A stretch of 64,000 bases of DNA from Pseudomonas sp. URMO17WK12:I11 (GTDB lineage Bacteria > Pseudomonadota > Gammaproteobacteria > Pseudomonadales > Pseudomonadaceae). This document shows positions 50,647 through 59,928 of this stretch, one piece after another. The stretch's first letter is position 1; each line of letters begins with the position of its first letter. The stretch lies in contig NZ_VEDF01000010.1 in assembly GCF_007677725.1 (NCBI RefSeq), positions 124,001-188,000 of the forward strand, in the 5' to 3' direction. The position numbers were made by a program, and so were the translations under genes. Below the pieces are notes generated by a model that was given only the letters and a program-made list of their open reading frames with translations, searched no databases and was not told the origin of the DNA.

Positions 50647-52376
50647 TGAACATCGCCATCGTCACCGCCTGCCCCAACGGGCAGGTTTCCAGCGTCCTCA
50701 GTGCCCGCCTGCTGGCGGCCGCGGCCCAGCGTCGCGGCTGGAGCACCAGCGTCGAAGTGCTCGATACCGAGCATCCCGAGCGCCAGCTCAGCGCCGCGCA
50801 GATCGCCGAGGCCGACTGGGTGTTGGTGATCAGCACCGGCCCGGTGGATCTGGCGCGCTTCGCCGGCAAGCGGGTCTACCAGAGCACGCCTGCACAGGCG
50901 CTGGCCGACCGCGAGGGTTTTCTCGACGAAGCGGCAGCCAAGGCCGAGATGCTGACGGCGCAGGCCAGCGCTGCTGCGCCGGTGGCGGCAGTGCGCATGG
51001 TTGCGGTCACTGCCTGCCCGACCGGCGTGGCACACACCTTCATGGCTGCCGAGGCACTGCAGCAGGCAGCGCAGCAGTTGGGCTATGAGCTGAGCGTCGA
51101 AACCCAGGGCTCGGTGGGTGCGCGCAACCCGCTGTCGGCCGAGACCATCGCCGCTGCCGATGTGGTAGTGCTGGCTGCCGACATCGAAGTGCCGACGGCG
51201 CGCTTTGCCGGCAAACGCATCTACCGCTGCGGCACCGGCATTGCGCTCAAGCAGGCGCGTGCCACCTTGGACAAGGCCCTGGCCGAGGCCAAGGTCGAGA
51301 GCGCGGCCGACGGTGCCACAGCAGCGCCGGCCAAGGCCGAGAAGGCCGGGGTCTACAAACATCTTTTGACCGGCGTGTCTTTCATGCTGCCGATGGTGGT
51401 GGCAGGGGGGCTGTTGATTGCCCTGTCCTTCGTGTTCGGCATCGAAGCCTACAAGGAGGCCGGCAGCTTGCCGGCGGCGCTGATGCAGATCGGCGGCGAG
51501 GCGGCCTTCAAGCTGATGGTGCCGCTGCTGGCGGGCTACATCGCCTGGTCGATCGCCGACCGACCGGGCCTGGCGCCGGGCATGATCGGTGGTCTGCTGG
51601 CCAGTACCCTGGGCGCCGGCTTCATTGGCGGCATCGTCGCCGGTTTTCTTGCCGGCTACAGCGCCAAGGCCATTGCCCGCTGGGCGCGCCTGCCGAGCAG
51701 CCTGGAGGCGCTCAAGCCGATTCTGATCATTCCACTGCTGGCCAGCCTGTTCACCGGCCTGGTGATGATCTATGTGGTCGGCCAACCGGTGGCAGCGATG
51801 CTCGAGGGGCTGACGCAGTTTCTCGACAGCATGGGCACCACCAACGCCATCCTGCTCGGGCTGCTGCTTGGCGGCATGATGTGCGTGGACCTCGGTGGGC
51901 CTATCAACAAGGCCGCCTACGCCTTCTCGGTGGGGCTGCTGGCGTCGTCCAGCTACGCGCCAATGGCGGCGACCATGGCAGCGGGCATGGTGCCCCCGAT
52001 CGGTCTGGGTATTGCCACCTTCCTGGCCCGGCGCAAGTTCGCCCAGAGCGAGCGCGAAGCCGGCAAGGCCGCGTTGGCCCTGGGCCTGTGCTTCATTTCG
52101 GAGGGGGCGATTCCGTTCGCCGCGAAGGACCCGCTGCGGGTCATCCCCGCCAGCATCGCCGGGGGCGCGTTGACCGGTGCATTGTCGATGTATTTCGGCT
52201 GCAAGCTGATGGCGCCGCACGGCGGGCTGTTCGTGCTGCTCATTCCTAATGCGATCAATCACGCGCTGTTGTATCTGTTGGCGATCGTCGCCGGTAGCCT
52301 GGTGACGGCAGTGGTGTACGCCGTCATCAAGAAAAGCGAACAGGTGGAGCTGGCCGTGGCACCGGCGAAGGGCTGA
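50646..52376 (+). CDS. fruA: Fructose-specific PTS permease IIB'-IIB-IIC
   Basis: Transports and phosphorylates fructose to fructose-1-phosphate. The 576 residues begin with a IIB' domain (Cys9 in IVTACPNGQVSS), a second IIB with phospho-Cys124 in AVTACPTGVAHTFMAAEAL, then the IIC membrane domain from about residue 235 (HLLTGVSFMLPMVVAGGLL onwards, with GGPINKAAYAFS and SEGAIPFAAKDP). The double IIB arrangement is the usual one for proteobacterial FruA. Its ATG overlaps the fruK TGA. Confidence 0.95.
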   Translation: MNIAIVTACPNGQVSSVLSARLLAAAAQRRGWSTSVEVLDTEHPERQLSAAQIAEADWVLVISTGPVDLARFAGKRVYQSTPAQALADREGFLDEAAAKAEMLTAQASAAAPVAAVRMVAVTACPTGVAHTFMAAEALQQAAQQLGYELSVETQGSVGARNPLSAETIAAADVVVLAADIEVPTARFAGKRIYRCGTGIALKQARATLDKALAEAKVESAADGATAAPAKAEKAGVYKHLLTGVSFMLPMVVAGGLLIALSFVFGIEAYKEAGSLPAALMQIGGEAAFKLMVPLLAGYIAWSIADRPGLAPGMIGGLLASTLGAGFIGGIVAGFLAGYSAKAIARWARLPSSLEALKPILIIPLLASLFTGLVMIYVVGQPVAAMLEGLTQFLDSMGTTNAILLGLLLGGMMCVDLGGPINKAAYAFSVGLLASSSYAPMAATMAAGMVPPIGLGIATFLARRKFAQSEREAGKAALALGLCFISEGAIPFAAKDPLRVIPASIAGGALTGALSMYFGCKLMAPHGGLFVLLIPNAINHALLYLLAIVAGSLVTAVVYAVIKKSEQVELAVAPAKG

Positions 52377-52398
52377 AACCTGCTCACGCTCTGCGATC

Positions 52399-52437
52399 GC
52401 CCTGTCGTCGCGTGAAACCGCTGCGATAGGGCGTTTT
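52399..52437 (+). terminator. Terminator after fruBKA
   Basis: CGCCCTGTCG ... CGATAGGGCG (G-T and minor mismatch tolerated) ending GCGTTTTCG, 22 bp after the fruA stop and before the converging DUF3820 gene. Confidence 0.6.
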
Positions 52438-52440
52438 CGA

Positions 52441-52662
52441 TCAGCCTCGGCGCTTGTGCCGCAATGGCACGAGCAAGTCACCCAGGCCGTTGTGGTCGAT
52501 CTCATGCATCAACGCCAACAGTCCGCCCAACTCGCCGGCTGGAAAGCCCTTGCGGGCGAACCATGCCAGGTAGTCACCCGGCAAATCCGCAATCAATCGC
52601 CCTTGGTATTTGCCGAAGGGCATGTTGCGCGTCACCAGCAGTTCCAGTATCTCAGGTTTCAT
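52441..52662 (-). CDS. DUF3820-family protein
   Basis: A 73-residue protein starting MKPEILELLVTRNMPFGKYQGRLIADLPGDYLAWFARKG (quoted in parts: MPFGKYQGRLIADLPG and YLAWFARKGFP), the DUF3820 pattern. The family is loosely annotated as quorum-sensing-regulated virulence factor in some species; no function can be assigned here. The start at 52662 has GAGG 6 bp upstream; ATG 52677 is less supported. Converges on fruA. Confidence 0.8.
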   Translation of the reverse strand: MKPEILELLVTRNMPFGKYQGRLIADLPGDYLAWFARKGFPAGELGGLLALMHEIDHNGLGDLLVPLRHKRRG

Positions 52663-52806
52663 CACCAGCCTCTTCATCGAGCGGGTGGCGACGATACTGC
52701 AATCTGCACGGTCCTCCCAGGGCAATCATGCAGAAAACCGTGCCAAGCGGGTTTTTATGAGTAGCTAAATCGCTGATTTATATAGAAATTAACTTTATAG
52801 CCGATT

Positions 52807-52822
52807 TGGCACGATGCCTGCT
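52807..52822 (+). promoter_or_regulatory. Sigma-54 promoter before DUF2383 gene
   Basis: TGGCACG-ATGC-CTGCT: GG at 52808-52809 and GC at 52820-52821, exactly 10 bp between the pairs, with one mismatch (T to C at -15) to the TGGCACGN4TTGCW consensus. The upstream 70 bp are AT-rich (52748-52800). Predicted start near 52833, before the SD ACGGAG and ATG 52862. Confidence 0.7.
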
Positions 52823-52861
52823 CCTCTCCTAGTGACTATCACCTGCCACGGAGTTTGTGCG

Positions 52862-53338
52862 ATGAGCAATGCAAACAAAGAAGTGATCGATATCCTCAAC
52901 GACCTGATCGAGTACAGCAAGGACGGTGAAAAAGGCTTCAAAGAATCGGCCGATGATGTCAAGAACTCGGAACTCAAGGCGTTCTTCGTACAGCGTGCCG
53001 GCGCCTGCGCCAACGCAGCGGCTGAACTGCAGGCTGAAGTGCGTCGCCTGGGCGGCGATCCAGAGACTTCCACCAGCGTGACCGCCGACCTGCACCGCGG
53101 TTGGGTCAACCTGAAGTCCATGCTGACCGGCAAGGACGAAGAGTCTGTGCTCAATGAAGTGGAACGCGGTGAAGACCACGCGCTGAGGGCTTACAAAGAA
53201 GCCCGTGAGAAGCTGGTCAAGCACGGCCACGCTGCCGGTAACTCGACTTATGCGCTGGTCGAAAAGCAACTGCAAGGCGTGCAGCAGAATCACGACCAAG
53301 TCAAGGCGCTGCGTGACGCGGCCCGCGCTCGTTCCTAA
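52862..53338 (+). CDS. PA2169-family four-helix-bundle protein (DUF2383)
   Basis: A 158-residue soluble helical protein with N-terminus MSNANKEVIDILNDLIEYSKDGEKGF (part quoted: NANKEVIDILNDLIEYSKDG), followed by SELKAFFVQRAGACANAAAEL and GEDHALRAYKEAREKLVKHG. This matches the ferritin-like DUF2383 family, known in P. aeruginosa as PA2169 and induced by oxygen limitation, as I recall. It has a strong sigma-54 candidate promoter. Its stop overlaps by a few bases that of the converging diguanylate cyclase gene. Confidence 0.85.
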   Translation: MSNANKEVIDILNDLIEYSKDGEKGFKESADDVKNSELKAFFVQRAGACANAAAELQAEVRRLGGDPETSTSVTADLHRGWVNLKSMLTGKDEESVLNEVERGEDHALRAYKEAREKLVKHGHAAGNSTYALVEKQLQGVQQNHDQVKALRDAARARS

Positions 53339-54831
53339 TCGAGCGGTCCTTCTACCCGGTCGCGGCCGTTAGCCTTGGCCCGGTAGAGGGCTTCATCTGC
53401 GGCGCTCAGCAGCTGAGTCAAATCGTGCTGAGTGCCGGGGGTGAAGACTCCAATGCCTACGCTTACCGTTATGCCCTGGCTGTCACCCTCGAACGGCGTT
53501 AGCGCTGCCACTTCGGCACGGATCTTTTCAGCCAGTACCCTGGCGCCAGCCAAGCCCGTCTCCGGCAACACCACCTGAAATTCCTCGCCACCATACCGTG
53601 CAGCCAAATCGGCTGGACGCCTGATGCAACGCCCCAGGGTTCTGGCGACGTTGTGCAGTGCCTTGTCGCCGCCCGCATGCCCATGGCGTTGATTGAACGC
53701 TTTGAAGTGATCGACATCCACCATCAGCACTGCCAAAGGTTGGCGATTGCGTTGGGCGCGTGCCCATTCCAGACGCAGCACCTGGTCGAGCTGGCGTCGA
53801 TTGGCCAGACCGGTCAGGCTGTCGGTGGCCGCAAGCGCTACCAGCCCCTGTTCGGCGTGATGCCGACGACGCAGCTCGCGTCCCAGCAGCAATGTCAGCC
53901 AGACGATGCCGATGCACAGGACTCCGGTGGCCACACTCACCAGAATCGCGGTACGGCGCCATGACTGAAACACTTCATCGCTTGAATTGATCACCAGTAC
54001 GACCAGGGGCAAGTCGCCGACCCTGGCGAAGGTGTACATCTTCTGGCGCTGCGTGACGCTGGAGCGGGCCGTGAAGCTGCCCTCGGTTTGGCTGAGAATG
54101 CGCCGGAAGTTGGGCCGCTGTGCATAAGATGCGCCGACCGCGGCGTCTTGCGCAGGGGCTGGCTCACGGGCCAGCAGTTGGCCGTTGACGTTGAGCAGGT
54201 TGATGCTGCTGTCGGCGCCGATGTCCAAGCGTTTGAACAGCTCGCTGAAATACGACAGACGCAGGGCGCCTGCTGCCAGTCCGGCGAAATTGCCGTGGGC
54301 GTCGTCGATGCGCCGACTGAAACTGATGCACCAGTCCAGATCCCCTAGCCTGGCCTTGAATGGGGGGCCCACCAGCAAACCCAGCCGTGGGTCATTCAGG
54401 TGTGCCTGGAAGTCGCCGGTCTCGGCGAAGTTGGCCTGGCGCGGCACCGCGCTGCTGGAATCGCCGACCACGTTGCCCTGCTTGTCCAGCCACAACACAT
54501 CGCCACGCTGATGGTCGACCAAGGCGTCATTGAACAGCAGGCGCTGGCGCAACGGCTGCGGCAGGCGGGTCAGCTCTGGCCGGCTGACGGCCCAGATCAG
54601 GCCCTTGAGCGATCGATCGTATAACTCGACGTTGCGCAGGATGTCGCTTTCGATCAACTGCACGATATTGTTGGCAGCACGTACCGCCGACTGCTCGACG
54701 CTCTCGCGCTCGCGGCCGAGCAGGTAGCTGACGATGGCGACGATGGCGAGCACGGCAAGGCAACTGCCCAGGTTGAGGAACAGCTCGGGGTGCGACCGGT
54801 AGAAGGCGGGGGACGACAGTCGGTTGGGCAT
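53335..54831 (-). CDS. dCache-type diguanylate cyclase
   Basis: A 498-residue inner-membrane enzyme that makes c-di-GMP. N-terminal TM (about residues 17-40, CLAVLAIVAIVSYLLG), periplasmic dCache-like domain (about 41-290), second TM (about 297-320, ILVSVATGVLCIGIVWLTLLLG) and GGDEF domain with an active GGEEF site (RYGGEEFQVVLPETG) and the product-inhibition RxxD motif five residues before it (RPADLAARY-GGEEF). Its signal is unknown. The 3' ends of this and the DUF2383 gene overlap by 4 bp. Confidence 0.93.
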   Translation of the reverse strand: MPNRLSSPAFYRSHPELFLNLGSCLAVLAIVAIVSYLLGRERESVEQSAVRAANNIVQLIESDILRNVELYDRSLKGLIWAVSRPELTRLPQPLRQRLLFNDALVDHQRGDVLWLDKQGNVVGDSSSAVPRQANFAETGDFQAHLNDPRLGLLVGPPFKARLGDLDWCISFSRRIDDAHGNFAGLAAGALRLSYFSELFKRLDIGADSSINLLNVNGQLLAREPAPAQDAAVGASYAQRPNFRRILSQTEGSFTARSSVTQRQKMYTFARVGDLPLVVLVINSSDEVFQSWRRTAILVSVATGVLCIGIVWLTLLLGRELRRRHHAEQGLVALAATDSLTGLANRRQLDQVLRLEWARAQRNRQPLAVLMVDVDHFKAFNQRHGHAGGDKALHNVARTLGRCIRRPADLAARYGGEEFQVVLPETGLAGARVLAEKIRAEVAALTPFEGDSQGITVSVGIGVFTPGTQHDLTQLLSAADEALYRAKANGRDRVEGPLD

Positions 54832-54985
54832 GCGCGCTACTGCTGAGGCAGGGCCATTTTCGGCGGCGACATTCTAGGGAAGCGGTGATTGTCGGACAAG
54901 ATTTGTCCGACGGAAACATCGCCAATGGCGCTTGGAAAGGGGCGGGAAGACGAGTTCCGCCCCTTGCGCCATAGCCGGTTGCGAA

Positions 54986-56320
54986 TCAGAAGACGTTCAG
55001 TGGGTAGTCGACGATCACGCGCAGCTCATCATTGTCGCTGTTGCTGTCGATCGAAGCATAGCCCTGGCCACCGCGGTGGGTTGCGTAGCGCACCTGTACT
55101 GCGAGGTCCTTGAAGTCACCCTCCTGGAACACGTACTTGACGTCCAGATCGCGCTCCCAGTGCGTGGCATGCTTGCCGTCGGCGCGGTAGTAGTCGTAGT
55201 GGGTGGTGTCCTGGGTGGCCTTGGTCAGGTCTGCTTCGCCGCGCGAATACGACAGGGATGTGCTCAGGCCCGGAATACCAATGCCGGCGAAGTTGTAGTC
55301 GTACTGCAGTTTCCACGAGCGTTCATTGGGTGCGTTGAAGTCCGAATACATCCGCGAGTTGTCGAGATAGACGCTGTCGCCCAGATTGATGTAGTCGAAG
55401 GGCGTATTGCCGTTGACCCGTTGATACGCGGCCGTGAGGCTGTGATAGCCGGCGTTGACGGTGAAGTGCAGGCTGTAGGTGTTGTTGTCGATCTTGCCCA
55501 GCAGCGCCTGGCCGGTGTCCTGGGTGTGATAGAAGTGCGCGCCAGGGTTGAGGCTGACCAGGTCGTTGACCACGTAGGTGTAGTCGAAGTCAGCGTAGTA
55601 CTGGTTCCAGATGTCCTTGAGCTCGGCGGCATACAGGCTGGTGGTGATGCTCTCGGTGCCGCTCCAGGTGGCGCCTGCCCAGTTCAGGTGCTTGCTCTTG
55701 GCGCGCTCGTCGAGGCTGCCGTAGTAGGTGTCGATACGACGGTGGCCGCTCTGGTTGTAGGGATGGGTGAAGCTCACCTGGCCGCCTTCGAGCAAGAGGC
55801 CGTCGATGCTGGTGTTGGTCAGGCTGATACCGCGGAAGGTCTGCGGCAGCATTCGCGTTTCGCCACCGGCAATGACCGGGTTGGTCAGAAACAGATCGCC
55901 GGCCTTGAGCTCGGTGTCAAAAGCCTTGAACTTGAGCGCAGCACCGGCGGTGGAGAACGAGCGGGGAGCAGCGCCTAGTTCGCCGTCGTCCTTGATGTGC
56001 TCAGGCAAGATGCTGGTGCCCGCGTGACCGCCGCCGCCGTCGAGCTTCAGGCCCAGCATGGCATGGGCGTCGACGCCGACGCCGACCACACCTGGGGTAT
56101 AACCGGATTCGAAGCGTGCCACTGCGCCCTGGCCCCACTCGCGGGTGTCGCGCACGTCGCTGTTGTGGTTGTTGCGGTTGAAGTAGGCATTGCGAAAATG
56201 CAGGTTGAACGACGCGCCGTCGATGAAGCCATCAGCCTTGTCTTCATCGGCCTGGGCGGCGAACGGCATCGTTGCAGTCAATGCAATGAACAGCGGGGTA
56301 AAACGAAACGCGGAAGGCAC
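54986..56320 (-). CDS. OprD-family outer-membrane porin
   Basis: A 444-residue barrel porin of the OprD (occD/occK) type with a cleavable signal (MPSAFRFTPLFIALTATMPFAAQA, cut about residue 24). Characteristic blocks: GFIDGASFNLHFRNAYF, REWGQGAVARFESGYTPGVVG, GGETRMLPQTFRGISL, and the C-terminal strand RVIVDYPLNVF with terminal Phe. The OprD family takes up amino acids, aromatic acids or small sugars; which substrate cannot be read from sequence. The start is GTG (56320) with AAAGGAG 10 bp upstream. Confidence 0.92.
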   Translation of the reverse strand: MPSAFRFTPLFIALTATMPFAAQADEDKADGFIDGASFNLHFRNAYFNRNNHNSDVRDTREWGQGAVARFESGYTPGVVGVGVDAHAMLGLKLDGGGGHAGTSILPEHIKDDGELGAAPRSFSTAGAALKFKAFDTELKAGDLFLTNPVIAGGETRMLPQTFRGISLTNTSIDGLLLEGGQVSFTHPYNQSGHRRIDTYYGSLDERAKSKHLNWAGATWSGTESITTSLYAAELKDIWNQYYADFDYTYVVNDLVSLNPGAHFYHTQDTGQALLGKIDNNTYSLHFTVNAGYHSLTAAYQRVNGNTPFDYINLGDSVYLDNSRMYSDFNAPNERSWKLQYDYNFAGIGIPGLSTSLSYSRGEADLTKATQDTTHYDYYRADGKHATHWERDLDVKYVFQEGDFKDLAVQVRYATHRGGQGYASIDSNSDNDELRVIVDYPLNVF

Positions 56321-56422
56321 CGGGACTAGCTCCTTTGGTCTGACGGGTGTGACTGTTTTTGTTTTTCAATGCGCGTCTATTTATATCGATACGTGACAGC
56401 TGGGCTGATGGCGAGCGCACAT

Positions 56423-56455
56423 AAAAAAAGCCGCTGATTGGCAGCGGCTTTAAAA
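56423..56455 (-). terminator. Terminator after small secreted protein gene
   Basis: On the minus strand, AAAGCCGCTGCC AATCA GGCAGCGGCTTTTTTT (read leftwards): a strong stem and T7, about 70 bp after the stop of the gene at 56526. It could also terminate upstream rightward transcription because of the complementary A-run. Confidence 0.85.
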
Positions 56456-56525
56456 GGCTAACATATCGACACCAACGGTGCCCATGGTCTAGCCGGGGGA
56501 AAGATGCGGCGTGCTTGAGCTGCAC

Positions 56526-56747
56526 TCAGCTGTCGGCGGCGGTGTCGCTGGAGGCTTTCGATGCGGTCTGCTGCGCGTCTTTGGCGGCGTCGGCCTGATT
56601 GGCCAAGGCTTCGCGAGACTGCTGCTGAGTGGCCGCGAGTTGTGCGTTGCGGGCGACGAAAGCCGGGGATTCTTCGGCCATGGCCAGGGGCGACAACAAC
56701 AGGGACGACAGGACGAAAACGCTGGCAATACCCATACTGTTGGACAT
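56526..56747 (-). CDS. Small secreted protein with signal peptide
   Basis: A 73-residue protein: signal peptide MSNSMGIASVFVLSSLLLSPLAMA (AxA cleavage, residues 22-24), then a 49-residue mature helix rich in Ala, Gln and Ser (ESPAFVARNAQLAATQQQSR ... KDAQQTASKASSDTAADS). No cysteines. Reminiscent of small periplasmic stress or chaperone-like proteins, but no family assigned. AAGGTAG lies 13 bp upstream. A 10-bp palindrome TTAACGTTAA (56792-56801) is in its upstream region. Confidence 0.75.
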   Translation of the reverse strand: MSNSMGIASVFVLSSLLLSPLAMAEESPAFVARNAQLAATQQQSREALANQADAAKDAQQTASKASSDTAADS

Positions 56748-56829
56748 GTTGAAACTACCTTCTTGCGGGGCAAGTGCTAATGAGGACGGGGTTAACGTTA
56801 ATCCGCCCAAGCGCCCGGAAACAGGCTGA

Positions 56830-59800
56830 TTATCGATAATCACTATTGCGCGAAAGGTAAGGATTCACCCGATGACGGTGGCATAGGCGCTCCAGAGCCA
56901 GGTAGATCACCGGCGTGGTGAACAGGGTCAACGCCTGGCTCACCAGCAGCCCGCCCACCACAGCAATGCCCAAAGGTTGGCGCAACTCTGCGCCAGCGCC
57001 GAAGCCGAACATCAGCGGCACCGCGCCGAGCAGGGCGGCGAGGGTGGTCATGACGATCGGACGCAAACGCGTCATGCACGCCTGGTGTATCGCCTGCTCA
57101 GGGGAGGCGCCCTGATCGCGCTGAGCGGCCAGGGCGAAGTCGATCAGCAGGATGCCGTTCTTCTTGACGATACCGATCAGCAGGACCACGCCGATCAAGC
57201 CCATGATGCTGAAGTCCTGGCCCATGGCCCAAAGCAGAATCAGGGCGCCCAGCCCTGCCGAAGGCAGCGTCGAAATGATCGTCAACGGGTGCACGAAGCT
57301 CTCGTAGAGCACGCCAAGAATGATGTAAACCGCCACCAGCGCCGCCAGAATCAGCCAGGGCTGGCTCGCCAGCGAGCTCTGAAAGGCCTGGGCTGCCCCC
57401 TGAAAATTGCCGCTGATCGCGTCAGGCATGCCCAGTTCACGCTGGGTGCGTTCAAGGATTGTCACCGCATCGCCCAAGGCGACGCCGGGTGCTAGATTGA
57501 ACGACAGATTGGCGGCCGGGAACAGGCCGTCATGGCTGATCGACAGCGGGCCGGTGCTGGGCGGCGCGACATGCGCCACTGCCGAGAGTGGCACCATTTC
57601 ATTGCTCAACGGCGAGCGCAGGTAGAAGCAGTTCAGGCTTTCGGCTTTGCCTCGCTGCTGGGCGTCCAGCTCCAGGATCACCTTGTACTGGTTGGTCTCG
57701 GTCTGAAACTCACTGATCTGCCGCTGGCCGAAGGCGTCGTACAGCGCCTGGTCGACATCGGCGGTAGTCAGGCCGAAGCGCGCGGCGGCCTGGCGGTCGA
57801 TGTCGATGCGGGTAACGCTGGCGCCCAGCTGCAGGTCGTTGGACAAATCACGAAAGGCCGGCTCTTCGCGCAGGCGGTCGGTCAGACGCTGGGTCCACAG
57901 GTTCAGTGCCACGCCGTCGTTGCTTTTGAGCACGTATTGATACTGCGTGCGCGATGGACCGGAACTGAGGTTGATATCCTGGCCGGCGCGCAGGTACAGC
58001 ACCACCCCCGGTATCTGGGCAAGCTTGGGCCGCAGCCGGTCGATCAGCTCGCTGGCCGAGACGTCGCGTTCTGCGCGCGGTTTGAGGGCGATCCAGAAGC
58101 GGCCGTTGGCGATGGTCTGATTGTTTCCGGTAACGCCCACCGCATGGGAATAGGCCTGCACCGCAGGGTCCTGGGCGATGATCGCCGCCAGCGCCTGGTG
58201 CTTGTCGATCATCGCCGGGTACGACACGTCTGCCGCTGCCTCGCTGGTGCCGAGCACGAAGCCGGTGTCCTGCTGCGGGAAAAAGCCCTTGGGAATGCCG
58301 ATGTAGCCTGCCACTGCCAGGGCCAGCGTCAGGAAGAATACGCCAAGGGTCAGGCGTTGATGGGCCAACGCCTGGTTCAGGCCTTTCTCGTAACCCTTGA
58401 GCAAACGCGCGCCAATACCACCGTGCTGCTCCTGCAGCGGGCGGCGCATGAACAACGCACAGAGCGTCGGCGCCAGGGTCAACGAGACCACCACCGAAAC
58501 CAGGATGGTCGCGGTAGCGGTGAGGGCGAACTCCTTGAACAAGCGCCCGACCACGCCACCCATGAACAACAGTGGGATGAAGGCGGCGATCAGCGAGAAG
58601 CTGATCGAGATCACCGTGAAACCAATCTCGCCTGCGCCCTTGAGCGCCGCCGTGCGGCTGTCGTCGCCGGCTTCCAGGTGGCGGTGGATGTTCTCGACCA
58701 CGACGATGGCGTCGTCCACCACGAAACCCACGGCGATGACGATGGCGACCAAGGTCAGGTTGTTCAGGCTGAAACCGAACAGGTCCATCATCGCGCAGCT
58801 GGCGATCAGCGACACGCCAAGCACGCTGGACACCACCAGGGTCGCCGACCGCTGGCGCAGAAACAGCGCCATCACCCCGATGACCAGCGCCACCGCGATC
58901 AGCAGGGTCAGTTCGACTTCGTGCAGGGAGGCGCGAATGGTCTGCGTGCGGTCCTGCAAGACCGACACCTCGACCGAGGCCGGTAGCATCTCCTGTAATT
59001 TCGGCAGCGCGGCCATGACGCGATCGACCGTGTCGACGATATTCGCCCCTGGTTGGCGAAACACCACCAGGTTCAGACCCGGTTGCTCGCCGGACCAGGC
59101 CTTGACGTAGGCGTTCTCGGCGCCGTTGATCACCGTGGCGACATCCTGCAACTGCACCGCTGCGCCGTCACGGTAAGCGACGATGAGCCGGGCGTAGTCC
59201 TCCGGGTGGAACAGCTGGTCGTTGGCGGCAAGGGTCGACACGCTGTGCTCGCCGTACAACGCGCCTTTGGCAAGGTTGAGGCTGGTCTGTTGAATGGCCA
59301 GGCGCAGGTCGGCCAAGGTGAGGCTTACCGCGGCCAGTTTTTCTGGCTGCGCCTGCACGCGAATGGCGGGGCGCAGTTGCCCGGTGATGTTGATCAAGCC
59401 GACCCCGTCGACCTGGCTCAACTGGCGTGCCAGCAGGGTCTCGGCATAGTCGCTCAGTTCGCTGCCGGGCATTTGTGCGGAGCTTACGCTCAGCACCAGC
59501 ACTGGGCTATCGGCCGGGTTGACCTTGCGCCAGGTGGGCGGGGTGGGCAAGTCCCGCGGCAGGCGGGCGGTGGCGGTGTTGATCGCTGCCTGGACTTCCT
59601 GGGCGGCCGTGTCGATGTTCTTGTCGAGGCTGAACTGCAGGATCAGCGTGGTCGAGCCCAGTGCGCTGCTGCTGGTCATCTGGGTCATGCCGGGTATTGC
59701 GCTGAATTGCACCTCCAATGGCGTCGCTACCGATGAAGCCATGGTCTCAGGGCTTGCCCCTGGCAACTGCGTGGTGACCTGAATGGTCGGAAAATCCGCT

Positions 59801-59928
59801 TCCGGCAGCGGCGCCACCGGCAGCCGCGCAAAGCCGATAAGCCCCAGCAATACCAAGGCGAAGGTCAGCAGCAGGGTTGCCACTGGGTGATCGATGCACC
59901 AGGCAGAGACGCCGTTGCGGGTGTTCAT
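56830..59928 (-). CDS. RND efflux permease (MdtB/MdtC/MuxB-like)
   Basis: A 1032-residue inner-membrane RND pump with proton-relay Asp pair in IVIAVGFVVDDAIVVVEN (about Asp400-401), the matching Lys in GIVKKNGILLIDFA, and two large periplasmic loops. Sequence resembles MdtB/MuxB-type multidrug permeases rather than the heavy-metal class. It is followed by its adaptor gene in the upstream direction (overlap 4 bp), but no outer-membrane channel gene is nearby; it may use a TolC/OprM encoded elsewhere. Confidence 0.93.
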   Translation of the reverse strand: MNTRNGVSAWCIDHPVATLLLTFALVLLGLIGFARLPVAPLPEADFPTIQVTTQLPGASPETMASSVATPLEVQFSAIPGMTQMTSSSALGSTTLILQFSLDKNIDTAAQEVQAAINTATARLPRDLPTPPTWRKVNPADSPVLVLSVSSAQMPGSELSDYAETLLARQLSQVDGVGLINITGQLRPAIRVQAQPEKLAAVSLTLADLRLAIQQTSLNLAKGALYGEHSVSTLAANDQLFHPEDYARLIVAYRDGAAVQLQDVATVINGAENAYVKAWSGEQPGLNLVVFRQPGANIVDTVDRVMAALPKLQEMLPASVEVSVLQDRTQTIRASLHEVELTLLIAVALVIGVMALFLRQRSATLVVSSVLGVSLIASCAMMDLFGFSLNNLTLVAIVIAVGFVVDDAIVVVENIHRHLEAGDDSRTAALKGAGEIGFTVISISFSLIAAFIPLLFMGGVVGRLFKEFALTATATILVSVVVSLTLAPTLCALFMRRPLQEQHGGIGARLLKGYEKGLNQALAHQRLTLGVFFLTLALAVAGYIGIPKGFFPQQDTGFVLGTSEAAADVSYPAMIDKHQALAAIIAQDPAVQAYSHAVGVTGNNQTIANGRFWIALKPRAERDVSASELIDRLRPKLAQIPGVVLYLRAGQDINLSSGPSRTQYQYVLKSNDGVALNLWTQRLTDRLREEPAFRDLSNDLQLGASVTRIDIDRQAAARFGLTTADVDQALYDAFGQRQISEFQTETNQYKVILELDAQQRGKAESLNCFYLRSPLSNEMVPLSAVAHVAPPSTGPLSISHDGLFPAANLSFNLAPGVALGDAVTILERTQRELGMPDAISGNFQGAAQAFQSSLASQPWLILAALVAVYIILGVLYESFVHPLTIISTLPSAGLGALILLWAMGQDFSIMGLIGVVLLIGIVKKNGILLIDFALAAQRDQGASPEQAIHQACMTRLRPIVMTTLAALLGAVPLMFGFGAGAELRQPLGIAVVGGLLVSQALTLFTTPVIYLALERLCHRHRVNPYLSRNSDYR

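Noticed and set aside
56828..56841. GATTATCGATAATC palindrome at the end of the RND gene as a Fur box
   Set aside because: A perfect 14-bp palindrome that does not match the 19-bp GATAATGATAATCATTATC pattern well, and it lies at the end of a coding region with no iron gene nearby.
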